Both the position numbers and the translations under genes were made by a program. The notes under the pieces were generated by a model. It was not told the origin of the DNA and did no database searches. It saw nothing but the letters and a program-made list of their open reading frames with translations. This document shows positions 43,998 through 52,886 of a stretch of DNA of 64,000 nucleotides, piece by piece. Source of the stretch: a bacterium (GTDB taxonomy: Bacteria > Bdellovibrionota_C > UBA2361 > SZUA-149 > JAEUWB01); the NCBI GenBank assembly GCA_016786595.1, contig JAEUWB010000011.1, positions 22,012-86,011 on the forward strand, in the 5' to 3' direction. Numbering within the stretch: the stretch's first letter is position 1; each line of letters starts with the position of its first letter.

Positions 43998-45230
43998 ATG
44001 AAAAATTACAGTAGAATTATTTTTGCTATACTTTGCTGCTTGAGCGTGTCGGTGGCAGGAGCGCAGGAGCGTATTTATCAAGACAATCTTCAAGCTAAGC
44101 TTGAAGGGGAGGTAACGAGCAAGCGCCAAAATGCGGCAACGTCAAAAATTTCTCCAGAATTTCGCCCCTCGAAGGAGCTTGCGGGTAGGGTTGAATTTTG
44201 GAAATTAGTGCTAGGAAAATACGATAAGACTCAAGCGGTTATCCATCATCGCTTGTATCCACAAATCATCTACTCGGTATTAGATTTTAGTGACTTACAA
44301 GCCAAACCAGCAGCTAAGGTTTATGCTAAATTGCGTGAGCGCGCAGTTGAGAAAGAAAAAGATCGCGTGCGCTTAGCTTTACTTGCATTAGCTCAAGGTA
44401 AAGCTCCAAGTGATGAGCTAGAAAAGCGTATTGTGCAGCTTTTTAGAGAAATTCCCGGTAATAAATCAAGACTATATAAGACTTCTGCTGCAGGGGAGAT
44501 GGTTCGTAGTCAAACGGGGATTCGCGATCAATTTGAAGCTGGATTACGTCGTTCGGGGCGTTATCTTTATGCAATTGAGAGAATTTTTAGAGAGCGCGGA
44601 TTGCCGTGGGAAATTTCACGACTCCCGTTAGTGGAATCATCTTTTAATTATGAGGCTTATAGTTCGGTTGGAGCTGCGGGCATTTGGCAGTTTATGCGAT
44701 CCACTGGAAAGCGATTTTTAAATATTACATCGAATATCGACGAACGTCGCGATCCAATTCGAGCCAGTCATGCAGCCGCGCGCTACCTAAGTCTTGCCTA
44801 CGAAGATTTAGAAGCCTGGCCATTGGCTATTACTTCTTATAATCACGGAGTGAGTGGAGTGTTAAAGGCAATTCGTGAAACTGGGTCGAGGAAAATTGAG
44901 AGGATTATTGATGAGTACGAAAATCCAACATTTGGATTTGCTTCGAGTAATTTTTTTGCATCTTTTTTAGCTGCGCTCGATTTGGAGCAAAACAGTGAGC
45001 AGTATTTCCCAGGATTGCGGCGAGATGAACCATGGTATTTTGATGAATATCAAGTGGCAAGGTCGATGAAAATCTCGGAGGTTGAACGCCTTACGGGTGT
45101 TACAAGAGGGGATTTGGAGCGTTTAAATCCGAATTTCCTTAAACCAGTTTGGCAGGGCCGAGCGAATGTTCCAGCTGGGTATACTGTAAGAATCCCGCCA
45201 AAGACTGCAAAAATCTCGGATAAAAGCTGA
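43998..45230 (+). CDS. Membrane-associated lytic murein transglycosylase (MltD-like) with LysM
   Basis: 410 residues from ATG 43998. Signal peptide ends GAQ. The GH23 catalytic domain has VESSFNYEAYSSVGAAGIWQF (catalytic Glu in the leading ES) and SYNHGVSGVLKAI. A single LysM-like domain lies at the C-terminus (YQVARSMKISEVERLTG, then LNPNFLKP). Cleaves glycan strands to 1,6-anhydro ends. Probably co-transcribed with dacB, forming a peptidoglycan-remodelling pair. Confidence 0.92.
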   Translation: MKNYSRIIFAILCCLSVSVAGAQERIYQDNLQAKLEGEVTSKRQNAATSKISPEFRPSKELAGRVEFWKLVLGKYDKTQAVIHHRLYPQIIYSVLDFSDLQAKPAAKVYAKLRERAVEKEKDRVRLALLALAQGKAPSDELEKRIVQLFREIPGNKSRLYKTSAAGEMVRSQTGIRDQFEAGLRRSGRYLYAIERIFRERGLPWEISRLPLVESSFNYEAYSSVGAAGIWQFMRSTGKRFLNITSNIDERRDPIRASHAAARYLSLAYEDLEAWPLAITSYNHGVSGVLKAIRETGSRKIERIIDEYENPTFGFASSNFFASFLAALDLEQNSEQYFPGLRRDEPWYFDEYQVARSMKISEVERLTGVTRGDLERLNPNFLKPVWQGRANVPAGYTVRIPPKTAKISDKS

Positions 45231-45337
45231 TAATTTATTGAAGTTGTTGACGTTTTTTACTTTGCTCAGTAATGAAATATGTAGATATCAGTATAAAAAC
45301 AGGAGTTCTTTGCTTCTCGAAGTAAAATGCACTTTGT

Positions 45338-45934
45338 ATGAAAATTTTTAACACTAAGAAGTCGATACTATTGATGGTGCTCGTATTCGCTGTAGTTTTT
45401 ACTACTGCGATTGGGTGCAAGCGAAAGAGTAAGGAATTTGGTGGAACTGGCAAAGCGCAGCCATTGGTTGCACAGCCTCAATATGCATCAAATGCTGCTG
45501 TCTCGATTATTCCGGGGAATGCAAATATTTCCGATGTTGCACCTGTCGGTCCAGATGCTCCTGCAGACGGCGCAAAACTCTATGCAACTAACTGCGCTGT
45601 GTGCCATCAGGCAACAGGTAAGGGTGTGCCAGGGGCATTCCCTCCGTTGGACCAGAGCCCTTATGTCGTAGGGGACAATGTAGAACGCATGGGGTCGATT
45701 ATGCTCTATGGTCTGATTGGTCCGATCAAGGTTTTGGGTGCAGATTATAATAACGCGATGGTTGCTTTCGGACCTCAACTTAATGATAAAGAGCTTGCTG
45801 CGATTGCGACATACGTGCGTAGTAGTTGGGGCAATAAGGCTCAGCCAGTTGAGGCAGCAACCTTTGCAAAACTGCGTCAAAAGTGGGGCGCGCGTGGGCC
45901 GTTTCAGATTTCTGAATTAGGCGAAGAGAAATAA
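45338..45934 (+). CDS. Monohaem cytochrome c lipoprotein
   Basis: 198 residues. Lipobox TAIGC near residue 26. One haem motif CAVCH (~85) in NCAVCHQATGKGVPGAFPPL, with an expected axial Met in AMVAFGPQLNDKELAAIATYV. The pattern (class I cytochrome c, CcoP/cytochrome c oxidase-type domain) fits a small periplasmic electron carrier. No oxidase genes are adjacent. A Lys/Arg-rich linker after the lipobox precedes the domain. Confidence 0.85.
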   Translation: MKIFNTKKSILLMVLVFAVVFTTAIGCKRKSKEFGGTGKAQPLVAQPQYASNAAVSIIPGNANISDVAPVGPDAPADGAKLYATNCAVCHQATGKGVPGAFPPLDQSPYVVGDNVERMGSIMLYGLIGPIKVLGADYNNAMVAFGPQLNDKELAAIATYVRSSWGNKAQPVEAATFAKLRQKWGARGPFQISELGEEK

Positions 45935-45953
45935 TTTAAATTTTAGAGGCCCT

Positions 45954-47276
45954 TTGGTTCGTTTACGTTTTGCACCAAGTCCGACAGGACCGTTTCACAT
46001 CGGCGGTGCGCGAACTGCGCTCTTTAATTATTTGTTTGCCAGGAACCAAGGCGGCAAGTTTATTTTACGCATTGATGATACAGATCGCAGTCGCTCTGAG
46101 AAGCGCTTTGAGGAAGATATCATAGCTGGATTAAAGTGGTTGGGTTTGAATTTTGATGAAGGACCTGAAGTGGGAGGTCCAGCAGGTAGTTATCATCAAG
46201 CTGAGCGTAAGGCTTTATATGCAAAACAGTTAGAGGTTTTGCTAGCGAGGGGGGCTGCTGAGAAATGTCCTGATGGTGCGATTCGTCAACGCTATGGGCA
46301 TGATTTGATCCGCATTACAGATCTTGTTTGTGGGCAATGTGAATTTAGACCGCAGTCGCTTGGACCGCCCCCAGTCCTAATTCGTTCCGATGGCGAGCCT
46401 ACGTATCATTTAGCTAGCGTGTGTGATGATATTGATATGAAGATCACTCATGTTGTGCGTGGTCAGGACCATCTAACGAATACTGCAAAGCATGTTTTGA
46501 TGTTTAGGGCGTTGGGGGTAAATGATCCTCAGTTTGCGCATTTGCCGCTGATTTTAGGTTCAGATGGGCACAAATTATCTAAGCGGGATACCGCGACTCT
46601 TACGGCTGTAACGGAATTCCGGAATGCTGGGTTTATCCCTGAGGCGATTATTAATTTTCTGATGTTGCTTGGATGGTCAGATCCGAGAGGTAGGGAAATT
46701 CTAACTTTAGCAGAGGCTGGTGAAGTATTTTCGTTTGACCGTGTGCATAAGGGTGGGGCTGTTTTTGATGAACCGCGATTAAGGTTTTTAAATGTGGAGT
46801 GGATGAAGCTTTTATCTGGTCGCCAGGTTTTGGATTATTCTGCGAGTTTTATTCAGGGTTGGAATGATCGCTTGGGGGCATTATTTGAGCCAGGCCGCTT
46901 TGAGATGTTAGTGCATGCGCTGAAGGATGGGTTCCATTCGCTGAAGGAAGTTGAGGATGTTGCCAAGTTAGTGTCTGTGGATATGTTGGATTTGACGCCG
47001 GCGGCAAATGACTTCATCGCGAGTGACCGGGATTTTCCAAAATTTAAACTTTGTTTGAAAAATTATCTTGAAGGGCATCGGCCGAAGTCGAATTTTTACA
47101 GTGAAGCGGATTTGTCGGCGTTGATAGATTATCTTAAGAGGGAGAGTGGGCGTGCGGGGAAGGGGCTTTTTCAGGCTTTAAGAGTGGCGTTGACGGGGGA
47201 TGTGTCTGGGCATGAGTTGAAGGTGATTTTTCCGTATTTACATTACGGGGTATTGCTTAAGCGGGTGGGGAGTTAG
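45954..47276 (+). CDS. gltX: Glutamyl-tRNA synthetase
   Basis: Charges tRNA-Glu (or -Gln in non-discriminating types). Starts TTG at 45954 with AGAGG about 6 bp upstream. Class I signatures APSPTGPFHIGGARTALFN and GSDGHKLSKRDTATLT are intact, with PEAIINFLMLLGWSD. A Cys pair (CGQC) lies near residue 130. 440 residues is short for GltX (about 470-490), with the shortfall in the C-terminal anticodon-binding part, which suggests a compact or second-type enzyme. Confidence 0.93.
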   Translation: MVRLRFAPSPTGPFHIGGARTALFNYLFARNQGGKFILRIDDTDRSRSEKRFEEDIIAGLKWLGLNFDEGPEVGGPAGSYHQAERKALYAKQLEVLLARGAAEKCPDGAIRQRYGHDLIRITDLVCGQCEFRPQSLGPPPVLIRSDGEPTYHLASVCDDIDMKITHVVRGQDHLTNTAKHVLMFRALGVNDPQFAHLPLILGSDGHKLSKRDTATLTAVTEFRNAGFIPEAIINFLMLLGWSDPRGREILTLAEAGEVFSFDRVHKGGAVFDEPRLRFLNVEWMKLLSGRQVLDYSASFIQGWNDRLGALFEPGRFEMLVHALKDGFHSLKEVEDVAKLVSVDMLDLTPAANDFIASDRDFPKFKLCLKNYLEGHRPKSNFYSEADLSALIDYLKRESGRAGKGLFQALRVALTGDVSGHELKVIFPYLHYGVLLKRVGS

Positions 47277-47295
47277 AATACATTATCCCTATTTG

Positions 47296-47330
47296 CCTAT
47301 TAGGTCCCTATTAGGTGCAGGGCCTACTAT
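47296..47330. repeat. CCTATTAGGT direct repeat near the left edge of the transposase element
   Basis: Two direct copies of CCTATTAGGT (47296-47305 and 47307-47316) followed by GCAGGGCC. The reverse complement (GGCCCTGCACCTAATAGG) resembles the CCCTGTACCTATGGCC units on the other side of the transposase gene, so the two ends are inverted relative to each other. Confidence 0.45.
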
Positions 47331-47516
47331 GTGTGTAAGTATCGGCTATGCCTAGAGGGAGAACTTCCAAATGACCGACAAAAGCCTCAAGACCGAGCAA
47401 TTCATCTACCCATTTCCATCCAACTTCAGAAAATACTCCAATTTCTAACTTCGTGAATAAACTTCACCATGACGAGCGCACAAAATCTCGTTAAAAATTA
47501 GCTGCAAGCTTATTTT

Positions 47517-48494
47517 TTATCCTATCGGCAGCGGTAGCAAGGCACTAGCTAAAAGATGGCCGCCGGGAGTAAAGAATCCAGGAGGGGGCCTGAAGTGTAA
47601 GGCCCCAATTTTCCACATCGCAAACGCTTTTCTTGCTAAGTCAATTTGCCCCTTAAACCATCCAGTAAAAGCTTTTCTTAGTTCGATATCTGACGACATG
47701 CAAAACGTTTTGAAACCTGATCGTTTAGAGGTGTACGGAAGACTGAATGAACGAATTCGTAATGCATGCGGACCAATTACTCGTCGTGTGCGACGAAGTC
47801 TTTGTCCGTGTTCCCTATCGGCGATGGTGTTGAGAAGTTCCTTTTTATATAGTTCCGATTGCAACTCTACACATTGCTTAAAACATTTTAAGAATGCCCA
47901 CGGTTGAATTTTGAGTTTATAATTAATTCCTTTGCCAGCTTCAAGCTTCCTCGCAAGCAATTCCTGTTCTTCGATACTCATATCAGCGTCAGGCAATTTG
48001 AAAATTTGATCGCGCGAGATTTTCTTGCAAGTTTTGCTAATGTTCCCTTCAAGCAGTGCTCGATAACTAGATACCCCTGGATATTCAGAAATTTTGTCCA
48101 CTAGATCAGCTGTAACAGGGTTGAGGTATAGGTAAGCAATTCTGTCCATAACTTTTGCTGGATCTAATGCAATTACAGAATCATATCCAGAAACCCATAC
48201 GCTTCTTTGACTTCTTCCACAAAGCCTATTAATTGCATGCCCTAATTCACATTTAAGATATCTCATAAATTTCGGCACGTCCTCAGGGTTATGCACAATG
48301 CAAATTAAATGAAAATGATTTCCCATGAAAATATAGTGACATATTGTAATAGGGTATTGGGTTGATGCGCTAGCTAATATACCTTCAATGATTACAGCAA
48401 AATAGGGAGTCGCTACAAAAGGCAGCCCCTCTTGAATACTACTTGATATTTCTAGCACTGAGTTATTAAAAAAACACTTTGGATTGCGTGGCAT
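47517..48494 (-). CDS. REP-associated/IS200-like Y1 transposase
   Basis: Single-strand HUH-type endonuclease family. 325 residues from ATG 48494, chosen because AGGAGG lies 9 bp upstream. The HUH motif is GNHFHLICIV (His60, His62). The region where the catalytic Tyr is expected reads YLKCELGHAINRL, with Leu in the usual Tyr place and no obvious substitute, so activity is doubtful. C-terminal ~170 residues are an extra helical extension seen in many RAYT-like proteins. Flanked by short inverted-type repeats. Single copy in this window. Confidence 0.8.
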   Translation of the reverse strand: MPRNPKCFFNNSVLEISSSIQEGLPFVATPYFAVIIEGILASASTQYPITICHYIFMGNHFHLICIVHNPEDVPKFMRYLKCELGHAINRLCGRSQRSVWVSGYDSVIALDPAKVMDRIAYLYLNPVTADLVDKISEYPGVSSYRALLEGNISKTCKKISRDQIFKLPDADMSIEEQELLARKLEAGKGINYKLKIQPWAFLKCFKQCVELQSELYKKELLNTIADREHGQRLRRTRRVIGPHALRIRSFSLPYTSKRSGFKTFCMSSDIELRKAFTGWFKGQIDLARKAFAMWKIGALHFRPPPGFFTPGGHLLASALLPLPIG

Positions 48495-48580
48495 TGTAGA
48501 TAGCCTCCTAATAGTTACGATTACTCTATTAGTATTTTCGGCCGTTTGAGGACTGATGTTGCTCATCGGCCAGAAAAAAG

Positions 48581-48640
48581 TAACCCTGTACCTATGGCCG
48601 AAACCCTGTACCTATGGCCGAAACCCTGTACCTATGGCCG
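48581..48640. repeat. Three tandem 20-bp repeats upstream of the transposase
   Basis: The unit AAACCCTGTACCTATGGCCG occurs three times in tandem (48581-48600, with T in place of the first A; 48601-48620; 48621-48640), followed by a partial TTGGCCG. CGGCCA at 48567 could pair with TGGCCG at 48595. A diverged form, GGCCGTGACCCCGTGCCTAG, occurs at 48825-48844. Confidence 0.75.
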
Positions 48641-48668
48641 TTGGCCGTTAAGTTAAGGATTTTTTTTC

Positions 48669-48800
48669 GTCATCCTGAGCGAGTCCAGTAAGAGCGAATT
48701 GAAAGTCCCCAACTGCATTTACTGGAGAAATTTGAAGATTTCTCGACTACGCCTCGTGGAGTTCGTCCTAATTGGGCCGAAGGGCTCAAAATGACAAGGA
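48669..48800. repeat. GTCATCCTGAGCG interspersed repeat
   Basis: Opens GTCATCCTGAGCGAG, has a GAAGATTTCTCGACTACG core, and ends near CTCAAAATGACA. Internal arms TCCAGTAA and TTACTGGA can pair. This head-core-tail arrangement matches the widely distributed bacterial intergenic repeat (tail TGAC is the inverse of GTCA). It is the best-preserved copy in this window. Confidence 0.65.
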
Positions 48801-48840
48801 CTTGCCTGCTTTCCTCAACTTAATGGCCGTGACCCCGTGC

Positions 48841-48987
48841 CTAGTGAAAACACTGCACATAATGAAGTTTAATATTGTCACTGCTCCAGTGATTTTTCTG
48901 CCAACGATCTTCTCCGCGCATTAGTTCTTTTTCTTCAAATACTTGAATTATACATTCAACTTCATAGGTTGAGCGAATTAGCTGCAT
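48841..48987 (-). CDS. Possible 48-residue small protein
   Basis: A short minus-strand frame from ATG 48987 to TAG 48841, with AAGGAA about 12 bp upstream. The peptide starts MQLIRSTYEVECIIQVFEEK and ends HYVQCFH; it is mixed in composition and lacks runs or rare patterns of noise. It lies divergent from the macrodomain gene, in an otherwise gene-free 350-bp stretch. Could be chance or a decayed gene. Confidence 0.3.
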   Translation of the reverse strand: MQLIRSTYEVECIIQVFEEKELMRGEDRWQKNHWSSDNIKLHYVQCFH

Positions 48988-49091
48988 TCTTGACAAGTTT
49001 CCTTGATCGCATTTTGCACATTAAATTTTTATAAAAAACTTTGTTTCTTTGTTTGAGAATGATTACTCTGATGCCAGGAGATATATTAATT

Positions 49092-49577
49092 ATGATTAAA
49101 GAAGTTGTCGGTGATATTTTATTAAGCGGATCAGATTTGATAGCTCATGGAGTTGCCCCAAACGATAATTTTGGACAAGGCTTAGCGCTGAGTTTGCGGG
49201 ATCGGTGGCCAGCGCTATACAAAGATTTTAGACATTATTGTCAGACTACACATCCAGAACCCGGACAGGTTTGGGTGTGGACTGGTGCTGACCGAGTGCG
49301 CATCGCAAATTTACTAACACAAGAGGCTGCTTATGGCCATGGTGCTAAGCCTGGAATTGCTCATCTTGATTATGTTAATCATGCTTTAAGAGAGTTGCGT
49401 AAGGTAATTGAAAAGGAAAAGATTAAATCAATAGCAATTACTAAAATCGCTACAGGCGTAGGACGACTCGACTGGGATGATGTTAAACCATTAATCGCCA
49501 AGCACCTTGGAGATATGGGCATTCCAGTGTACGTTTATGCTACCTTTAAGCCTGATGTTAAAGCGCAAGAAAACTAA
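49092..49577 (+). CDS. Macrodomain protein (ADP-ribose binding/hydrolysis type)
   Basis: 161 residues from ATG 49092, with AGGAGAT 9 bp upstream. It follows the macrodomain plan: VVGDILLSGSDLIAHGVAPND with FGQGLALSL, and IKSIAITKIATGVGRLDWDDV. Members bind or remove ADP-ribose or its derivatives; some serve in toxin-antitoxin or phage defence. Neither partner toxin nor NAD enzyme is seen next to it. A PH-domain membrane protein follows by 36 bp. Confidence 0.85.
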   Translation: MIKEVVGDILLSGSDLIAHGVAPNDNFGQGLALSLRDRWPALYKDFRHYCQTTHPEPGQVWVWTGADRVRIANLLTQEAAYGHGAKPGIAHLDYVNHALRELRKVIEKEKIKSIAITKIATGVGRLDWDDVKPLIAKHLGDMGIPVYVYATFKPDVKAQEN

Positions 49578-49613
49578 GCAACTGTATACTAAAATAATTA
49601 TAAAAAGTGCGTT

Positions 49614-50132
49614 GTGATCAAAACTAAACAAGTCAGAGTAAAGCGCAGTTGGATCTCAGTGATCCCGTATGTACTACTGGTCTTTGCCGTTGCATATCTG
49701 ATTTACTCATTTACTAGTCGCTCGGATGCGTATGGCTTAGAAATACCGGTTGGCTTTCTTGGTATCGCTGAACTTACCTTGCCAGTATGGCTATTATTTT
49801 TGATTGTTGGTTTGGCTCGTCCACTGATGCTAATGCGAGACTCTTGTCACTACATGTCTGATCATCACTTACGTTCGACGACTGGAATGATGTCGCTGCG
49901 TCGTGAGCAGGTTAACATTCCCTTTGAAGATATTTTAGGTGTGAGAGTCTCCCAAGGCATTCTTGAGCGAATTTTTAATACTGGTACGATTTTAGTTTGG
50001 ACAGCGTTTGCTGATCGTCCTGAGGTAAAAATGAAAGGTATTTTCAGGCCCCAACATTATGCGGACATGCTTAGCGCCCGTATCGATGACGCCTTAGTTA
50101 ATCGTGGACAAATGCGAAAGGCTAAGCATTAG
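49614..50132 (+). CDS. Membrane protein with bacterial PH-like domain
   Basis: 172 residues from GTG 49614. Two membrane helices (~14-33 and 50-70) precede a soluble beta-rich domain with LRREQVNIPFEDILGVRVSQ, resembling the bPH2 (YdbS/YdbT) domain. Ends with a basic tail. Likely inner membrane with the domain in the cytoplasm. The macrodomain gene lies directly upstream, perhaps in the same transcript. Confidence 0.65.
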   Translation: MIKTKQVRVKRSWISVIPYVLLVFAVAYLIYSFTSRSDAYGLEIPVGFLGIAELTLPVWLLFLIVGLARPLMLMRDSCHYMSDHHLRSTTGMMSLRREQVNIPFEDILGVRVSQGILERIFNTGTILVWTAFADRPEVKMKGIFRPQHYADMLSARIDDALVNRGQMRKAKH

Positions 50133-50158
50133 TTGTATTTAGTCAGTAGAGAGATTTA

Positions 50159-50848
50159 CTAGACATCCCATTGATAACCCAGCCCACGCACAGACTTGAT
50201 CGGATCAAGATCGATCCGCTTAAATATCGTCCGCAACCTCACAATCGCATTGTCCACGGAACGTGGGTTGCCCTCCTTGCCCCAGGTTAACGCTAATAGA
50301 TCGTCCCGAGAAATTGCACTCGGTGCACGTGCAATTAAAGTCCGTAAAATCGTATTGTCATGTAACTGCAAAGCTTCAGTAACAGCATCTGCAAATTTAA
50401 TCGCCAGCGCCGCAGGGTCGTAAACCGCACCTCGAGGTAAAACTACTACCTGCAATTGCGCTTGATTCGCTGCCTCTAACACTAACGTCTTTTCCAAAAC
50501 TCGCTCTAAGCGCAATAACAATTCCCTTAATAAAAATGGCTTAGGAATATAGTCAACCGCGCCAAGTTCATACCCACGCAGCCGATCCTCGGCCTCAGTC
50601 CGCGCAGTTAGAAAAATTACCGGCAACTCTGGACGCTTAGTTAATAAAGTCTGAGCAACACTAAACCCGTCTCCATCAGGTAAACCCACATCTAATAATG
50701 CAGCATCAACCTTACGCGTTAGCTTTTGACTCACGATCTCATGCGCAGTCGTCACCCAAATTACATCGTAATCAGCATCGGTCAATCCCTCTTTGAGTGA
50801 TTGACCCAGCACTAAATCATCCTCAACAAGTAATATTACTGCTTTCAT
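50159..50848 (-). CDS. OmpR-family response regulator
   Basis: 229 residues. Receiver domain with acidic pocket (EDD, residues 9-11), phospho-acceptor Asp53 in LLDVGLPDGDG, Thr (~81) and Lys103 in DYIPKPF. A C-terminal winged-helix DNA-binding domain follows (RDDLLALTWG and VDNAIVRLRTIFKRI, ending SVRGLGYQW). The start overlaps the end of the histidine kinase gene by 4 bp, so the two are translationally coupled. Confidence 0.94.
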   Translation of the reverse strand: MKAVILLVEDDLVLGQSLKEGLTDADYDVIWVTTAHEIVSQKLTRKVDAALLDVGLPDGDGFSVAQTLLTKRPELPVIFLTARTEAEDRLRGYELGAVDYIPKPFLLRELLLRLERVLEKTLVLEAANQAQLQVVVLPRGAVYDPAALAIKFADAVTEALQLHDNTILRTLIARAPSAISRDDLLALTWGKEGNPRSVDNAIVRLRTIFKRIDLDPIKSVRGLGYQWDV

Positions 50849-51759
50849 TCGCTGCGTATGCCCTTTCTCGGTAAAGTTATTTCTAACATAAACCCACGTG
50901 CAGGGTCCTTAAAAATTAGATCTCCCCCAAGTGCCCGCAAAACAGCTCGACTTACATACAAGCCCACTCCACTGCCGCTCCCAGAGTAAACGCGACTAAA
51001 TGCTTTACCTAAAAAATTGGCCTGCTCAGCATAGCCTTTGCCATTATCGGCAATTCTTAAAACTGTTCTCGTTGCCTCTTGCTCCACGCTCACGCTGAGC
51101 CGATTAGCTGAACCGTGCACGATTGCATTTATTGCAATGTTCGACAAAACCATTTCCAGCGCGCGCGCATCACTTTCAACAAGATGCGGACCTGAGGATA
51201 ATTCAAGATCTAACTCTAGCGCAGGGAAACGCCCAATCACACGCAGCAGTAATTCGGCAAGATCAATCTTTTCAATGTAAAACCGCTTCGCATCTGTGCC
51301 CACCAAGTAAAGCGAATTCTCGAGCTGCGCTGTGAGGCGCTGAACTTCGGATTGTAGCCGCTCTAAAATACTTTTATTCTCAGCCTGCGCGAGTTTTTTT
51401 TGCAAAAGCTCGGCCTGCAGTTGAATGCTTGATAGCGGTGTTTTTAATTCATGAGTAAATGCCGATAAAAATGTTTCAAGCTCAGCTCGGGCACGCCGCT
51501 CCTTGATGATGAAATAAAGTAAAGCCGCAGCACCGAGAAGTAGCGAAACAACTAACGTTGCGCCCTCCCACATTAACATCTTATGATGTTTTAGCGCTTC
51601 GTTGCTGGGAGAAACGCCCAAACGCTCTAGCCGATTGACTTGTGAATAGGAGAAGTAAAACCACCAAATACAGAGGGAAATCGTTGTCGCAACCCACACC
51701 AGTGCGCTTGCCGGTGCAAGATACTTTTTGAGCCCAGATTTTCTCGCCCAGTTGTTCAT
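50845..51759 (-). CDS. Membrane sensor histidine kinase
   Basis: 304 residues. Two membrane helices (~15-38 and 66-84) with a small ~28-residue extracytoplasmic loop, then HisKA with FTHELKTPLSS (His103), N box NIAINAIVHG, G1 DNGKGYAEQ and G2 GSGVGLYVSRAV. Without a HAMP domain. The tiny loop suggests intramembrane or accessory-protein sensing. First gene of the operon with the response regulator. Confidence 0.93.
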   Translation of the reverse strand: MNNWARKSGLKKYLAPASALVWVATTISLCIWWFYFSYSQVNRLERLGVSPSNEALKHHKMLMWEGATLVVSLLLGAAALLYFIIKERRARAELETFLSAFTHELKTPLSSIQLQAELLQKKLAQAENKSILERLQSEVQRLTAQLENSLYLVGTDAKRFYIEKIDLAELLLRVIGRFPALELDLELSSGPHLVESDARALEMVLSNIAINAIVHGSANRLSVSVEQEATRTVLRIADNGKGYAEQANFLGKAFSRVYSGSGSGVGLYVSRAVLRALGGDLIFKDPARGFMLEITLPRKGIRSE

Positions 51760-51821
51760 TTATTTAGATTCTGTATACAAGATAGCCAGTTATTTCGACT
51801 AATTTATAAGGGAAAGTCAAC

Positions 51822-52880
51822 GTGATAGCAATTAACGAGCTTACAGAAAGAAAACACGAACGCGTGATCGTAGCGCAAGACAGGAAGACTGGCCTCAAAA
51901 CAATTATTGGGGTTCACGATACAACACTGGGGCCAAGTCTTGGTGGTTGTCGTGTGCGTAATTATGAATCGTTCGATCACGCTCTGGCGGATGTACTAAG
52001 ACTGTCTGAGGCGATGACTTATAAAAATGCTCTCGCGGGACTTAATATTGGTGGCGGTAAGGCTGTCATTATGGCGGACCGCTATAAGTTGCAAGTTGAA
52101 CGCCAAGCTTTCTTCGAATCGTTCGGGCGAATCGTTGAGTCTTTAAGTGGCATTTATTATTCGGCGGAAGATATGGGAACTTCTGTTGAGGATATGCAAT
52201 CAATTCGCAGGGGCACAAAATACGTGGTTGGCCGCGACCCAAACGAAGGCGGATCGGGAGATCCCTCTCCATATACTGCTAAAGGGTTACTCTATGGAAT
52301 GCGTGCCTGCCTTGAAGAGCTTTTCGGTAGCGGCGATCTTAAAGGCCGAACAATTGCCGTGCAAGGTGCAGGCCATGTTGGCTACCCACTCGTATTAGAC
52401 CTAGTTAAAGCAGGCGCACATGTGATTGTTGCGGATACCAACGAACGCCAAGTTACAGCTCTAAAAAAAGAAGTTGATGTTGAAGAAGTAAGCCCTGATG
52501 AAATTTTATCCGTACCCTGTGACATTTTCGCACCTTGCGCGATTGGCGGAATTATTAATCCACAAACTGTCAACCGCTTGAAGTGCAAAATCCTTGCAGG
52601 CGCAGCGAATAACCAACTTGAAGGCCCGCAAACTGAACGCATGATTTGGTCGCGCGAAATTCTCTACGCACCAGATTTTGCAATTAACGCAGGCGGAGTG
52701 ATCTCTTGTGCCGATGAATTGGAAAGCGGAGGATTTACCTTGTCGCGCGTGATGGAACGTGTGGAACGTATCTATGAAACGATTAAGACGATTTTTCAGC
52801 GTGCAAAACAAAGTGGAGAATTGCCAGGGGAGATCGCGCTAGCCATGGCCGAAGAAAGAATTTTGACGGCCCGCACTTAG
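51822..52880 (+). CDS. Leucine dehydrogenase-like amino acid dehydrogenase
   Basis: 352 residues from GTG 51822. Glu/Leu/Phe/Val dehydrogenase family, NAD-dependent reversible deamination of branched-chain amino acids. The catalytic lysines appear where leucine dehydrogenase has them: Lys68 in MTYKNA and Lys80 in IGGGKAVI. The Rossmann part has AVQGAGHVGYPLVLDLVKAG and ADTNERQ. LeuDH is favoured by length and motif; ValDH is possible. Confidence 0.9.
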   Translation: MIAINELTERKHERVIVAQDRKTGLKTIIGVHDTTLGPSLGGCRVRNYESFDHALADVLRLSEAMTYKNALAGLNIGGGKAVIMADRYKLQVERQAFFESFGRIVESLSGIYYSAEDMGTSVEDMQSIRRGTKYVVGRDPNEGGSGDPSPYTAKGLLYGMRACLEELFGSGDLKGRTIAVQGAGHVGYPLVLDLVKAGAHVIVADTNERQVTALKKEVDVEEVSPDEILSVPCDIFAPCAIGGIINPQTVNRLKCKILAGAANNQLEGPQTERMIWSREILYAPDFAINAGGVISCADELESGGFTLSRVMERVERIYETIKTIFQRAKQSGELPGEIALAMAEERILTART

Positions 52881-52886
52881 TTACTG

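Noticed and set aside
48581..48640. Possible CRISPR array
   Set aside because: Three repeats follow one another with no spacers and there are no cas genes nearby, so it is a simple tandem repeat.
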